A DNA stretch of 64,000 nt from Lingula anatina. Its lineage: Eukaryota > Brachiopoda > Lingulata > Lingulida > Lingulidae. The stretch's first letter is position 1. Each line of letters begins with the position of its first letter. Both the position numbers and the translations under genes were made by a program. This document shows positions 23,801-37,877 of the stretch, one piece after another. The notes under the pieces were generated by a model. That model was not told where the DNA came from. It was given only the letters and a program-made list of their open reading frames with translations, and made no database searches. The stretch is from assembly GCF_001039355.2 (NCBI RefSeq), contig NW_019776150.1:32633-96632 (forward strand). The letters run 5' to 3'.

Positions 23801-25838
23801 ACTTTAAGTGTAACTGTGCCCTTTTTTCCTTTCTAGCATTTTATATAAGTATTTGATTAATGTTTTGTGGTTGACTGACTGTTCCTGAATGAGAGTTGTT
23901 TTGATAAGATTGAGTTAATTGCATTTTGTAGCTCTATGCCACACCAGAGGAGGACTCAAACAGGTGCTCTGGTTTTGATTTCCTGGATGCAAGCAATTTA
24001 GTAGTGTCTCACAGTGATGGGGATGTTGGATTGGTGGACATAAGAACCAAAGGGTTGGTGGTCCAGTAGCAACTGTCATTAAGTTAATGAACGAAAAAAC
24101 AAATAAATTACAACTATGAATGAACTTTTTGCATACTTTTTCACCAGAAAGTCCAGCAGTTTCTTTCCTTCAGCTCTTTTGGTTTAAAGCAAGAGGTACA
24201 GCAGTGCAATGGATAATATTAGATTCAGTATTTGTATTATCCTGTTGTTTTTAAATTCATTTCTAGGTTAGCAGCAGAACACATGTATCAGTGTCACCGC
24301 AAGTCTGTGAAGACTATAAATGTCCACCCAGTGAAAAAGCATTACTTTCTCACTGGAAGCACTGACGGGTATGTTGTACCACTGTACTGCATAGCTCAGA
24401 CTTATTTTCATTAGTCCATATCTCAGGTCTTTCTCAGATAAATTCTGTTGTTTGCATTGACATTACTATAACTACTGCTATCTCAATCTTTCATAGGGTA
24501 AAAATGTTAATATAAATAAATCTACAGATTGACCATTATTGGTCGTTATTTTGATTATTTATTAAAAAGGAAAAGAAAAAAAATGAGCATATTGCATATT
24601 ACTAAGGCATTTCATTTCTTTGTCATTTCATTACAATACATGTTGTTTCATAATTTAGGAATGCTTGCATATGGGACATAAGACAAATGAAAGACAAGAA
24701 GCCAGTCAGTGTAGACACATTGCCACATGGTAGGAATCTCAGCTCTGCCTTCTTTTCACCACAGACTGGGAAGTTTATTGTGACATGTTGCGTTGATGAC
24801 AGACTTAGGTAAAATACAAATGCTAAATGATTATGATATATGAGTTTGGCCACAAGTAAAATAGAGAATTTGGTCTTGTGTAGTCAAGTGAAAAAATTAA
24901 AATTAAGGGTGTCAGGTGCATACTGTAGTAAATATGATTAGCATATTATAAAGTTAGTTCTCCAACCGGGTCTTTGGTGTAAGTTTGCATTGCTACAAGG
25001 AGCTTAATTTCATCATTTACAGAATTTTTGAAGGCAGTACTCCAGGAGAATACAAACAAAGATGTTCAACAAGGTATTGACGTAGGCCTCTCTTTTACTA
25101 TTTCTGGATACATTATACATTGGGCAAAGAAGCAACAAAGACAAAATTATTGAGAATTTATCATTTAGAGTCTGAGTAAAGTCATAGGTTTAATGAAATT
25201 TTATCATTTGAGAGTTTGCATATTTTGCGCCATGCCCACTTCTTAGAAAACATACCAAATCAGTCAGTGTTTTCTTTGTGTAAGGTGTACAGAAGCATAA
25301 ATATTTGATAATTATTCTTATTCTATTATTTCTAAAATATAGGTGTAATCATGGTTTCTGAACAAAACATGTTTATATTTTTTCCAGACACAACAATCAT
25401 ACTGGCCGTTGGTTGACTCCCTTCAGGTTTATGTGGCACCCAAGTAGAGAAGATGTGATAGTAACGGGAAGCATGGACAGGCCTAGAAGGGTGATACACA
25501 TATAATGAAAATTATTTTTGACACTGGGTTACATCTTTGTTGCTTGACAGTATGTGATCTCGGCATTTTCACAAAAGAAAATATTAGAAATCCCATAAAC
25601 ATGTACATTTTTATTTTTATTTTTATTTATTTATTATTATTATTATTTTTTTGCATAAATTTTATTAACTTGGATACTGTACTTTCAGATTGAGCTGTTT
25701 GATACAAGTGGCCATTTGATTCATACTTTTACTGATGGGGACTACCTTGGATCTGTTTGTTCCATTAATGCATTCCATCCAACAAGAAACATCCTAGTGG
25801 GAGCAAATTCAAGTGGACGCCTGCATGTGTTTATGTAA
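20845..25838 (+). CDS. WDR76: WD repeat-containing protein 76 (CMR1 family)
   Basis: CMR1/WDR76 proteins are nuclear WD40 proteins linked to DNA damage and replication stress, and to CUL4-DDB1 ligases. Fourteen in-phase exons: 20845-20928, 21294-21377, 22066-22158, 22340-22407, 22579-22702, 22853-23007, 23168-23321, 23584-23742, 23932-24053, 24267-24368, 24659-24808, 25023-25073, 25388-25490, 25689-25838. They encode 532 residues (human 626). The family signature LSEFERRRLKNLRDNAKFF near residues 60-80 marks the CMR1 N-terminal region; residues ~95-200 are charged and probably disordered. The seven-blade propeller covers roughly 215-532 (GKIGLWDV, CSYDGTIRRCDF, LTGSTDGNACIWDIR). The W387-D-I-R390 motif matches the DDB1-binding WDXR box. 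The start is the first in-frame ATG, 15 bases below the end of the promoter-like GC patch. Intron 2 carries MITE copy 2. Confidence 0.9.
21409..21752 (+). mobile_element. 344-bp TTAA-flanked MITE, copy 2 (WDR76 intron 2)
   Basis: Same family as 10081-10424. Here the terminal inverted repeat is perfect over 23 bp including the TTAA (AAAGGGATAATAACTCTTCG at the left, its complement at the right), suggesting a younger or better-preserved insertion. No ORF. Confidence 0.82.
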
Positions 25839-25949
25839 ATTGTGCAATATGTCACAATAGCAAATGCAACATAATATATTTGAGGTGCCTTGTTTGCAAG
25901 AAGACACTTTTCCTTGCATGTAAAAATCACTTAACAGTTTTGTTCTCAT

Positions 25950-26985
25950 TTGATTTTAGAGCTCACCAGTTTAGCCCAATATTTTGCTTTTTTGAGGTAG
26001 TTATAAAAGTAAATTATAGGAATGAAAGTTTTTTGTAATTGGTAAATAAAGGTAGGGTGAAGAAGGCTGTGTGCATGGTGAGGAAGGCATCAAAAGCTAA
26101 ATCAAATTTGGTTTCATAAACTATTTCAAATTACATCAAGAAACTGCACCCTCTGTTAGTTAGGATAAAAACTAAGACACTAAGAGAACTATGTTAGGCA
26201 AATATTATTTCAAAAACTTATTTCAGCTCAAGTTCAGCAATAGTTATCTGTTTTAGAAAATTGCTGCACAAGTTTTTTAAAAGTGCAAAGTTGGCACAAA
26301 CAAGAACCAGTTTTAGAGAAGTATATTTAAAGTTACTTTATATTATTCTATGTTTTGACAATTGAGTTCATCGGGTTAGCCAAATATTATATTTTGCTTT
26401 TTTGAGGCAGTAATTTAAATACATTATTGGAATGAAAATGATAAAGTTCTGTAATTGGTAGATATACATAGGGTGAAGACTATGGAAAGCATCAAAAGAG
26501 AGATCAAAATTGGTTCCATAAACCATTTTACATCAATAAACTGCACTCTCTCTTTAAGTTATAGGATAAAAAACTATGGCCACATTCACAACCAAAGTTG
26601 ATCTGTGGACTAACAGATCCACATATCAAATATGGCCCAACCACTTGGAAGCCTACTGTGCAAATCCTGTGGAAAATCTATTTGATGTCTATTAGGGGGC
26701 TTTATGACAAGCTTTCAAGTGGGCCAGCCATATTTCCTCATAATATTATCTGTTAGTTCATGAATCGACTAGTGTTGAATGCAACCAGTAATACTAATAG
26801 AAATATAAGTCTATGTTATGCAAACATTATTAAAATTATTTTGTATTTAGTTCAACAATAATTATCTGATTTGAGAAAAATGCTACACGAGCTCTTTAGA
26901 GGTGCCAGGTTGGCACAAACCTATAATCAGTTCTAGAGAAGCCTTTAAAATTACATATATATATATTTCTATGTTATGGCAATAA
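25950..26985 (+). repeat. Direct tandem duplication downstream of WDR76
   Basis: About 380 bp from ~25965 (containing AATATTTTGCTTTTTTGAGG) recurs from ~26375 (ATATTTTGCTTTTTTGAGGC), continuing through shared blocks for GGTGAAGA, GCATCAAAAG, ACTGCAC and CAGTTTTAGAGAAG. The second unit is longer because a ~210-bp TIR element interrupts it (26577-26787). Identity is roughly 75-80 percent by eye. Confidence 0.7.
26577..26787. mobile_element. TIR element inserted in the second unit of the tandem duplication
   Basis: Left end TGGCCACATTCACAACC and inverted right end TGGTTGCATTCAACAC form a terminal repeat, with a second matched block (GGACTAACAGAT / GAACTAACAGAT). The first tandem unit lacks this segment, providing an empty-site comparison that supports insertion. 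TA dinucleotides flank it. Confidence 0.62.
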
Positions 26986-26989
26986 ATTT

Positions 26990-28573
26990 TTAACACTATC
27001 TTTTGTCTTCTGAATGTTTGCCAAAAATCCCCTTTGGTTTGTCATTTCTTTGCCTTTTTAATTAATTAATGGAGGATTTTGAAATTACAGGTATATATGA
27101 GTTAAAATCAATTTCAAATGAAATGCATGTTTTAACTTGACAAATGACTTTTCTTTATTTCTTTTCTGCCTGCCCACACGCACTAGAGTGTAAATTATCT
27201 TCTAGCAAACATGGCTGGTTGATTTCACATTTTTTTGTCGATTAAACAAATTCTTACTCTTGAAAAAGAAAGGAAAAAACTCAGTTGTCCACCCCTTTTT
27301 TGTCCTCGATAACATACGGGTAAGACTATCTTGAATGCAGCGCTTCTGTAGTCTTCTGCAGATGAAGTCCAGAAAGTTAGATGCTTCCGTCACATGATGT
27401 GAAAAAGGGACGAACGACTTTTGTTTTCTCGTTGTACTAAGTGGAGTATGGTGGAACTATATTCGTGACTTTCACCTCCACACCTGAGCTGTCAAAAGGT
27501 AATAAGAAAAGTTAACCCATGTGTATCGACAGTAAACATAGCTAGGCGAAAGCACTTGCAGTACGTCCAAGACTTGTTCATTATGATTTTATCAAAGTGT
27601 GTATCGATAGTCAACTTGGTTTTTATTATGGAAATGAAAATTTATTTGATTCATGGCTTCATAACTTTAAACTCAAAAAGTTGGTGATTTTAGAGCAAAC
27701 AAGCCCTGTTATCACATTGTAGAAATTTAGAACAAGTGGTTGTAAAATTACGTCCTAAAATGATTACTAATAGACGGCGGCTACCACTAGTAGATATTAG
27801 GGAAATTGTTTCCTGTTCTTATTTCCTTTTGATGCCAGAGTGTATAGCATTGTCACATGAAATGAAAAATAACAGAGAGAGCAGGTGTTTAAAATATATA
27901 CATGTTGGTGATGGAGATAGACATCTCAGGCTTTGAAGTTCACCCCTTTTATGAAAATGGTTATTGTAAATTGGATTTTGCTGATACTTCTTGCACATTT
28001 GTAACAAGGTTGATGTAATGCCAATTTCTTCTACTTGGTGATGATGTATCAAAGCCTTATATAGCTGTTAACACTGTTGCATATTGCTGTCAATATCTTA
28101 CACAAAAAATATAACGTAGTGTAGCAGTTTATCAAATAATGTTGCCCTAAATTATACATGTAGTATCAGTAAATAAGGGGGTCAATATAGATAACATGTC
28201 TTAGTTGTAAACAAACTCGGGAGATATAAGTTCAATGTTTCTATATAGTTTGGTCACCAGGTAGGTTGTCATACTGCATTTAAAGGATAAAGAAACCATT
28301 GGTCATGTAAGTTGGTGAATTGGATGTACAAGCAAATACCTTGGTTAATTAACAATAATAAAGCTTTAAAATGGTTAATTGATTAATTTATTTATTAGGT
28401 TAACCATATTACATGTCTTTCTTGTGGGTATTGTTTTATGTACTAAAATATTTGTTGAATACAAAACTTAAAATACAGAGCAAGTTATTCATACTTAAAG
28501 ACAAGCAGGTCTTGAGTGGCTGCCAGCATGACTGTGATCTAGTGTACAGCTAGGAAAGAAACAACTGACCAGC
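26990..28573. other. HPS5 upstream region
   Basis: No protein-coding gene is supported between WDR76 and the HPS5 ATG. A possible non-coding 5' exon of HPS5 ends at a GTAATAAG donor at about 27499, with a candidate acceptor GTACAG just before the ATG-bearing exon (about 28548). This leader intron is a guess from splice consensus alone. Confidence 0.3.
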
Positions 28574-31500
28574 ATGCCTGATGAGGCAGTGACCCCAGTG
28601 GTTACTAACCATACTGCTGAGGCCTCCCAAGGGGAACCAACAGACTGGAGTCATGTGCTGGCAGAGTTTACTGGGATGGAGGAACTGCAAGCCCCTATAA
28701 GGGCTTCTGCAAGGATCAAAGTAAGTTGTCATTTCTTGTTTAAAACAAATATATATCTATTATATAGATATTTTATTGGTTTGAATTTCTATAAAGAAAG
28801 AAATTTATTGTCATATATAAAAAAATAGTATCAAGGACATTTGATGTCTTATGATAGTTTTTGATCAGCTTGATAAAAGGTGAACTTTATAGTTTATATT
28901 CATAAATTGTTTCAATTGGTAAAAACCAAAAATGTATTCATGATAATCCAGGGCTGGTCTGTTAGAATAATGTCATGTGCTTGCATGTCTTCTTCCAGTA
29001 CACCAGTTTGTCTGTTTCAAAGCAGTACATTGCCCTGGGATCCACCACTGGTGCTGTATACATCTTCCAGAAGAGTGCATTGAAATACCTCCAGTTGCTG
29101 TCATCAGAAACTGTAAGATATGACACAATTAATGATATGCTTCTTATTTAGCCTACATGTGTTGTATAGCTGTTGCTTTAATATACCTATACCATGTTAT
29201 TCACAGTAAGATGATTGCAAATGAGATTAGAAGTACTGCTGTACATTCAAACTAAAATATTTCACTAATTTTATATTATATTATATATATTATATTATCA
29301 TCATAGGAAGGCTCCGTGATTAAAGTGGAATTTTCTCCTGATGATGAAATATGTGCCTATGCAACCAGGTAAATGCAGTAATACACTTTGAAGACTTAAA
29401 GGCAGCCATAGTTGCAAATCATGCCAATTTGTTGGCTGTTGTTGATACTCATTAAAAAGTTCAAAGTGCTCATTCATAAGTATACATGATCAGTCAGCAT
29501 TTTATAGGAATGCACATGTGATAAAAGAAAATTTGTTTGTTTTATAGCAAAGGATATGTTGTTGTCATGGAGCTCAATATTAGTAAAAGGGGCAAACCAG
29601 AGCGTCTGAGGCTTTCTGTAGACCACAAGAATGCTACTATAACATCTCTTTGCTGGAATGATCTTGGGACAAGGCTCTTTATAGGGGATAACACTGGAAA
29701 AGTAACAGCAGCTAACATTTCAACTTCCAAGGTAAGAAATACTCAAAAATTTGTATGAAAATGAATTGATGTGTTCATCCCCACCCCTTTCCCCTTATTG
29801 TGACCTCTTAGGGCGTCATATATTATCACTGTTATCATTAATGAGGAGGTGTTGGAATTCAGAAATTTAATGAAGAGGCACATAATAATAGACTGGGTGA
29901 CCAGAAGTGCTTAAATTACTGCAAAATAGGTCTGGCTGAGTATGAACCCAATCACTCTTTTTGATACATATCACTGTAGTAGTAATACTCGAAATCCAAG
30001 TGCTTTATTCAGTTGTTGAAATAAGATAAACCAGTACTTTACTATTTACATATAATGTCACCATTTATCTCAGATAACGCTGAATGAGGGACGGATTTAG
30101 TATTGTTAAATGATAAGCATATTGTATTTGTTCATATAGTAGGTGGTATATATATTATGAACTGAATTGTTATAGTTGTAATCATGTGCATGCAATATGT
30201 GTTTGTGCACATATTAAATTGAAGAATTTTTGGTCTTTCCCAATTCAACTACTCAAAATGCCTTTTATTCAAACTACTTTGAGGTATGCTATGCATGTTT
30301 TCAAATGTCTCAAAGTCATTATTATGTCTGAATATCCTGTAAAACTACTTACCTTTTCCTATTCAGATATAAGTATTAGATGTCTATGTTTCCTTTTGAA
30401 ATGTCAGGAAGGCTATAGTGGTTTTAATTTAATCATGATTCACTTAGAACCAAGTTATTTGATTAAATGTGGTACAAATCATTGAGCAAGAATTTGTGAG
30501 TAGGAGAATTTTGTTTCTTATTGAAAAACTAGATTTGGTCCTGCATAGGTAACCTTTAAACTCATTCATAAGCAAAGTACATTGGATGCCAAAGTGAATA
30601 TATGTATATATAGTTGTGGTTCATTGGTTTGACAGTTATGGTGTAACTTTTCTAAAAAATTAGTTAACATTGAATTACAGTTGAGTGATTGTTTTCCTTG
30701 TTATTTTCAGGCTAAAGATCTGATCAAACTCCCCTCAGAGGTCATCTTGAGATTGGACTCAGCTGTGGTCCAGATGGACTTTTTGGATGGAAAGTTGCTT
30801 ATTTCTACTCTTACCAAGAGTTATCTCTGTAACACAGTCAAGTAAGACAATTATTTGCAATTTAAATAGCCTTATTATTGTTTTATACATATTTTAGTAT
30901 TGAATGACCAATTATAGTAATCTTTGAACTGGACTATCAAAGTCATAAAACAGTATAATTATCTACAGTGCTCTTGATTTAAGTTGCAGCTTTTGGTTTT
31001 AAGCATTATTAAAACATTTATCCCCTATTTTTCAGACAAACTTTCACACAGATAGGTAAAAAAGCAAGGTAGGTCACATGAATTTTGAAAATTGAAAAAT
31101 ATGTTCCTTGATTGCAATTCCACTGTCAATTGATTTCACAAAACATTTGCTTTAAGGAGCTTTAAGGATATATTTTTTAATCATCAGTTATTTTTGCTTT
31201 TATCTGCTTTCCAGGGATGGCAGATATGGTTCCTGCTTCTTCCATGGACCAAAAATACCAAATCCTATCATCTACTGCTCCCGACCTGGGTCCAGGATGT
31301 GGGAGGTAGGTATTTATTTAGGTAGCTCTTTGATATCGCTACTTAGGTTTGTAGAAGAAATAATTTTATTATTACTATTTCGTGACTTTTATTTATTTTA
31401 CTGCCACATATCCATTGTTATGATATGAAGCAGTTGCAACAATGATTCACTGTGACAACTGTAAGTTCTACCCAACATCTTTGTTTTTCTTAGGTTGATG

Positions 31501-34500
31501 GTGAGGGCAATGTTCTGAACACACACCAGTTTAAACAACTTCTAGCTATCCCTTCCATGCCAGTTATCTCATACAGGTTAGTCAGCTGCTTGTTTTCTTA
31601 TACTAGATATGATGATCTTGGGGTATTAATACTAGTATGGCTGTCCTTTTCATTTTCTTAATGATACTAGTTTTTGTGAAGTACATTTTTATATTCCATG
31701 TAATGATTGGGGAAAAGGAATTTTTTGCCACTAGAGAAAAATAACTTTCTTTAAACCAATTATTATTCTTTTTCCATAGGTGCACAGATGAGATACCAGA
31801 CATTTCTACTGATCGTCAAGGCACACCTCTGTCCACTAACTTGCCAGTATTATTGTTGTCTGGGTAAGAAATTTTTTTACTGTAGTTTGCTTTCATGGAT
31901 ACTGCTGGTAATTTTCCAACCGAGAGTGATTTCCATGAGGTTATTTGAGTATTTTAGATGTGGCCATTGTTCACCATTTGAAACTGAGGAAAGAACAATA
32001 TCTTGGATAATTTTTTGCTTAAATAATTATTACAGAGAACAGTTCCTTCTCTCATGGTCTGAAAAAGGCATTTATGTATTTGACCCAGCTAATGTCAAAG
32101 TGGTGCTATGGACCAATCAATTCCAAGGTAATATTTGTGTTTTGAGATTGTAACTTGTGTAATTTCATATTTTGGTGTTAGTGAACAGTAAATTAATATA
32201 TTTCAATAAATTAAATCAAAATGCGGTTTATTTGTTTTTCACTTACTCTTTAGAATATTGTTATTGTATTGAATTAAACTTCTCTTTTTTGAAAAAAATA
32301 ATGATTAGTAAACTTTGATTGTTTTCAGATATAGAAGCTTTGCAGTGTCACAATAGTGATGTTTACTTTCTACATGGTGGTAGTAAAGTGACTAAACTAT
32401 CTATTATGCCTGTGGAAAAATGTGTCCTGAAACTCTTCGTCAAACAACAATGGAAAAAGTGTGCTCAACTTTGTGTGAGGTTTGCTAACATTATCATCAG
32501 TGCTGGTAGTAGGCGTCATGTAACAGAAGCCATGTTGAGTGACTTACGTGACCACCTTCATGCTTTGAACATGGGAGAGCTGGCAATGAAAGTAGAAGAT
32601 ATTATTATAAAACTGGAGCCTGATAACCATGACAAAAGTGGCTCATCCTTGAGTAGTCGAAGAAGTAGCGGATCTTCTTTAGAGAGCATGAAGTTGGAAT
32701 CTGGGATCTATGTGGTCAATTCTAAACCCAAGAAAAAAGCTGAGAACGACAGGAAATCTAGCAGAGTAGCTACCCCAACAAATAACAGTCCTCCTAGTAA
32801 GATACCCTCACCAAATGAAAAAAATGATGATACCATCTCAGTTGATTTACCCGATGGAAAAGAAAGCCAAGCAATCAGTCAATATCCAAATGGTTCTCCA
32901 GCAAACACAAACTTAGAAACAAGCAAGGACGTTGACATAACTCCTAGCAAATCTGAATCAGATCTTGCAAAGCCTTTATCCACAAAGGAGGCCACAATCA
33001 TTATAAGTGAGGTTACACCAGCTGCTGAGTTGACCACTTCTCATGTGCAGAGAAGTTCCTCTGGGTCTAGTTTGCACAGTGCTCACAGTGCTGATGCTGT
33101 GCCACTAAAGAGAAAGCTGTCCTCAGAGAGTCTGGTCAGCTTGGAACAAAAGAGCCACAGTAGTACTAGTAGCAGGAGGGGGTCTTTAACAAGCATATCA
33201 AGTGGAGATGTGATACAGTCTAGACCAGGTTTGTTGCTTTTTGGTTTTATGCACAGTTTCATTTAATGTTAATACCTGTTCATACTTTATATTACAGTAT
33301 AATGTTTATTATGTCCCGATTTAAAATGTTTGTTTGTTAATTTTTGCCTTCCTAGTGTAACTGTTAAGTTGAAAAACTTGATATATTGCCTCATTAATTT
33401 CAGAATCTGTAGAAATTGTAGTGAGATCAAGAAAACCAAACAAGCTGAAAAAGAAGAGAGGTAGCTCTCCAGCATTACTCACAGCATGTAAATACATTAC
33501 TGTTATATTCAACTAGTACCTGTATACCCAAAAAAATTTCTTGCAGTAAATTATTGTTTACACACTGATATGATAGTGTTATGAAAGCTAGATTTCTACT
33601 GATTGACATTGTTCACAGAGCTGTCCTATGCAATGTCTTGAGCTATCTTGACTGGTTTTTCAGCACACCCAGAGAAAGTGCAGGAGAGTATAAGTGACAT
33701 ACAGCCTGGAGAAGCAAACCTGCAGGCAGAGTCTAGCTTGGAAATGAGTTCAGAGTCGGGACACTTGGAGTTCTCGGGATCATTTGAAGCATCACAGGAA
33801 TTTGATCCAGCAGCCACAGTGCCTGCATCCAGCTCACCTAAAACCACACTACTTGCCATGAAAGAAAGGTCAGTAATGAAAAGGAATGTTGTATGTTGGT
33901 GAAAGTTGTCATGGCATAGGGATCTCTTGAAGTGGAGAAAACCATTTAGAGCAAATATTTTGCTGATACATGTTTCACCATGACAGTACATTCATTTTAT
34001 ATGTCATTGCAGGTTTTCGTCTAACTTTTCTACGAAGACCAAGTCCATTTTTAAGACTTTCAAAGATCTGAAGGTCAAGGCAAGGCTCCCTAAAAGAGGC
34101 TTCCAAAGTAGCGAAACAGATTTGTTAGACATCAAAGATGTGAGTCTATTGTGAATGGATTAATTATTTATATGCACAGAGAGGGAATTTCTAAAGTGAC
34201 TGTGTTTACAGCGCAAGATCATCGAGAAATATTTCATATCTCATGAAAAGAAAAAAAATTCATGCCTTAAACAAGTAGATAAATTTGTAGTGGAATGCCC
34301 CTGTAACTAAAAGTTTGTTGACCTTTTTCAGCCATCCCTACAGTCTTACACCGAGGAAAGTGCCTTTGTGAAAGCGGATGTAGAAGACGAAGAAGATGAA
34401 GAAATCAAACCAAAGTCTGAATTTCCCATAGTGGACACTTCCATATTGAAAGAAAAAACTAATTCAACAAGGTTTGGATTTTACATTTATTTCAGAATGA

Positions 34501-37500
34501 ATTTCCACGTTCTAGAGAAAGGATTTTTATGGACATTTCACTTTTTTCTCAGTCATGTAGTGATTTGCATAAGTTATTATAGGTGAGAAAAAAAAATTAA
34601 GTGTCAAATAGTGCTTCCTACATATAGTTTAGGATGTGTTGGTAGTAAAAAATACTATTGTTTCCATTGTTATCCAGGCAAAAACTCCGCAGTTCTGAAA
34701 TATTGACCCATCCTCAGGCAACACAGCAGGTGTTGTCACAATGGGTGAGGCACCTGCATTCCACCCTGCAGTTATTACACACTGCAATACACAGCCTTAA
34801 GAAGCAGAAATTGCTACAACAACAGCAGCAGGAAAACCTGACATCTAAACAAGCTGGAGACAATCAGCATGACACATTGGAGCAGTCAGGAGATGATCTC
34901 TCCAGCTCCAATGAGAATACTTTGATGGAAACCCCACAGGAATTGGTTGAAAAAGATGAAGGATCAGAGATTGAGATTGCTCAAAGTTTGCCTACTGACA
35001 AACTGTTACCTAAAGAAATTATCCAAAGAACGGAGACATCAAATTCAAATGATATGCAAGGAATTAGTATTTGTAGGAGGTTAAGTTATGGTGGAGATAG
35101 GACTTCAAGGAAACCAACAGATGTTCCTGGTTATGGTGTCCATGAAAATAAATCAGTCTTTGATAGGAAAATTGAGAATAGTCATGACAATATCACGGTT
35201 GAGAAGTCTGATCAGGAAGATGAAATTCTTGTCACAAGTAGCCACCTTGGCCAATCACCAGACAATGATGATGATGATGATGAAGGCATTGTACTTACAC
35301 TTTCAGCAATTGCTAGTGAGGAAATGGGTACTACCACATTAAATGAGAATGCTGAGGTATCAGATGGCAATGAAAGTGATCATTATGAAGTACCTTACAA
35401 ATACAATCAGGATGGTGCAAAAATGTCTGATGAAGCAAAAAAGGCTGCACAAACACAAGAAAGTTCATCACTTGGAAGCAGCACATTGTCAGAATTAAGT
35501 TCTGAAAGTGAACACTTGACCATCAACAGTCCTGAAAAATTCAGCAACGCAGTAAGTTCTAAATTGGGAATTCGTTCATTGGATTGTGAAAAGAATGCTG
35601 TGTCACATGACAATGACAGGTCACATGACCTGCCCCCTAGTGGTGCTATTTTGACGGATGAAGCGATTAAGGACACACTGTCACATTTGTTTGACAATCC
35701 AATTTATGTCAGGGATCCCTTTAATTTGGAGAAAGATATCCATGAGCAGGTGGCAGAGTTAGCAATGCTCTGTTTTGAAGCTCGTATTCATGGAGGCATT
35801 TCATTGTATATTCAGCCAAACTTGGAAAATGACTGTGATAAAACAGAGTCCATTTCAGACCTTCTTTTGCCAAAGGGTGCTTTTCTTGCTAATGGTGATG
35901 TGAAACAGACAGAAAATGACAGTGGCATGTGTCAGATGAATGGTGAGCTGACCAAGGAATATAATTCCACGGCATCTACATGTAAAAGTAATTCTGTGGT
36001 AAGCCCAAAGCATCACCGTTTTGCAATGTCTGAAGGACAATTGATTGGTGCTGAAGATGCACAAGAAGATGTTGACATTAAAGAACTGGGGATCTTTCTT
36101 AAGTGTTATTTTCATCTGCTAGACTGTGAAAGAATTAAGAGAGCATTGAGACATTGGCGTGACTCTAACAGGAAGATGGTGTGGGTTGCATTGTTGGAAG
36201 CTTTAAAAGGTAGGAAACAGCTTATGGTATTATTAACTAAGTGAAATGGAGAGTAGCTTGATGTGTTTGTTGTATTATATCACATTTTAAATAATGAATG
36301 GGAAATGCATGTATTTGTGGGTCAAATTTTGTGTCTGTCACATTGAATCATTTGCAATGGTTTAAACATTTAAGTCTCTTTGCTTTAACTCTCCTTCATT
36401 GTTTTTATGATTAAGTGATCTCTTTCAGAGCTTGGCAAGTTTGATTTGGTGGCAGAATGCTTAAAGGAGAGAAATGTTAATGGGGCATTAGATCTTCTAA
36501 GGAGTGGGGTACTTCATGACAAGAGACCAGTGCTGGCACATATAGTCAGGTAAAAGGGTAGTTTGCACAGGTCATAGCTCATGCATAGACTAATGTTGGT
36601 CAGTTTTGTCAGATGCCGTCTTGTTTCTGTGAAACTTTTACTCAATTAACTTTATTAGTCAGTTCCTATAATTATTGACAACATGGTCACAAATATTGCA
36701 TGGTGGGAAGAGTATATGCATTTGAATTTACTTGAATACTGTGAAATAGTACAAATGCACTGTTATTAAGTTGTATGTTGGTTCAATATACAGTGAATTA
36801 TTCCTGAGATATATGAAGTACTAATTTTTGTTTCCATACATCCAGGCTGTTTCAGCTCAGCCCAACCAAGACACTAGATTTCTGTGCTGAAGACCAGAAA
36901 TATGTGTCTCCCATAGATGTCCTCTACATGTGCCAAGATCACAGTAAATATCCACAGCACTTAATTCACTATGTCAATAGATGCCTGGAGGATCTTCCAC
37001 CAAGACAAAGGTAAAGAATAGTTCTTATCTTTCCAAGTTCAATAAAGTTGAGTGGCTTTGGTATATTTTTTAGGCAAATGTGTCAGTTTTTAGCACATTT
37101 GTTGCATATGTATCGTTTACTAATTTTGGGCCCTGTTAAGATTTTTTTCATCTGCATGACAATAATTTTTTTTTTACAGAAAAGCAGCCATTAAAAGCAT
37201 GTGTAAAGACCGTGACTTTTATCTCAGTTGGATACAGTGTCTTCTTGTGACAGATGGAGCAAGCAAAGAACACATGCAGTGTTCCTGTGGGATGCCTAGG
37301 TACTGCTCACCTATTGTTTCAGAATTTTGTATGAATGAAAAATGTGCAGATGTTTATTTTAAATAGTTTTAACTATACTAGTGTAATCATTTTGCTTGAA
37401 TATTTCTAACCAACAGTGTCTTTTTAACCATTTAGTTAAAGACCATGAATTTGATCTGTGGGCTAATATATTTATATCATGCAGTTTTTGCTTAGACTTA

Positions 37501-37841
37501 GAGCTCACTTGTATATAAGTTGGATTCTGTGTCCATGATATTAAATCTTCTCATGCAATTTTGGCTCAGGCCAGGAGCTCACTTGTTCAAGTGGACACAG
37601 GATACTGTGATCAGTGAAGCACAGAAACATGGAGGCTGTGACCAGGAGGTACACCAGATCTTCAAGGAGCAGGGGTGCGTAGATAAACCTTGGAAAAATA
37701 TTAACATATTATGAACCTCTGTGTTATCTAAAAAGTTACAATCTGAAGAAACATTTTTTAAAATCTCATATATATATTTTGATTTGTATTACTTTATTTG
37801 AATGTTTGCACACACTATTCCATGAGGGGCTGCGCCCCCCT

Positions 37842-37877
<36 letters not shown>

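Noticed and set aside
27202-27393. Minus-strand 63-codon ORF upstream of HPS5
   Set aside because: Its first codon is GTG; the nearby ATG is followed directly by TGA. No homology recognised.
32319-33266. 315-codon plus ORF as a stand-alone gene
   Set aside because: It is a single large HPS5 exon (32329-33228) with matching acceptor, donor and phase; the extra codons are intron.
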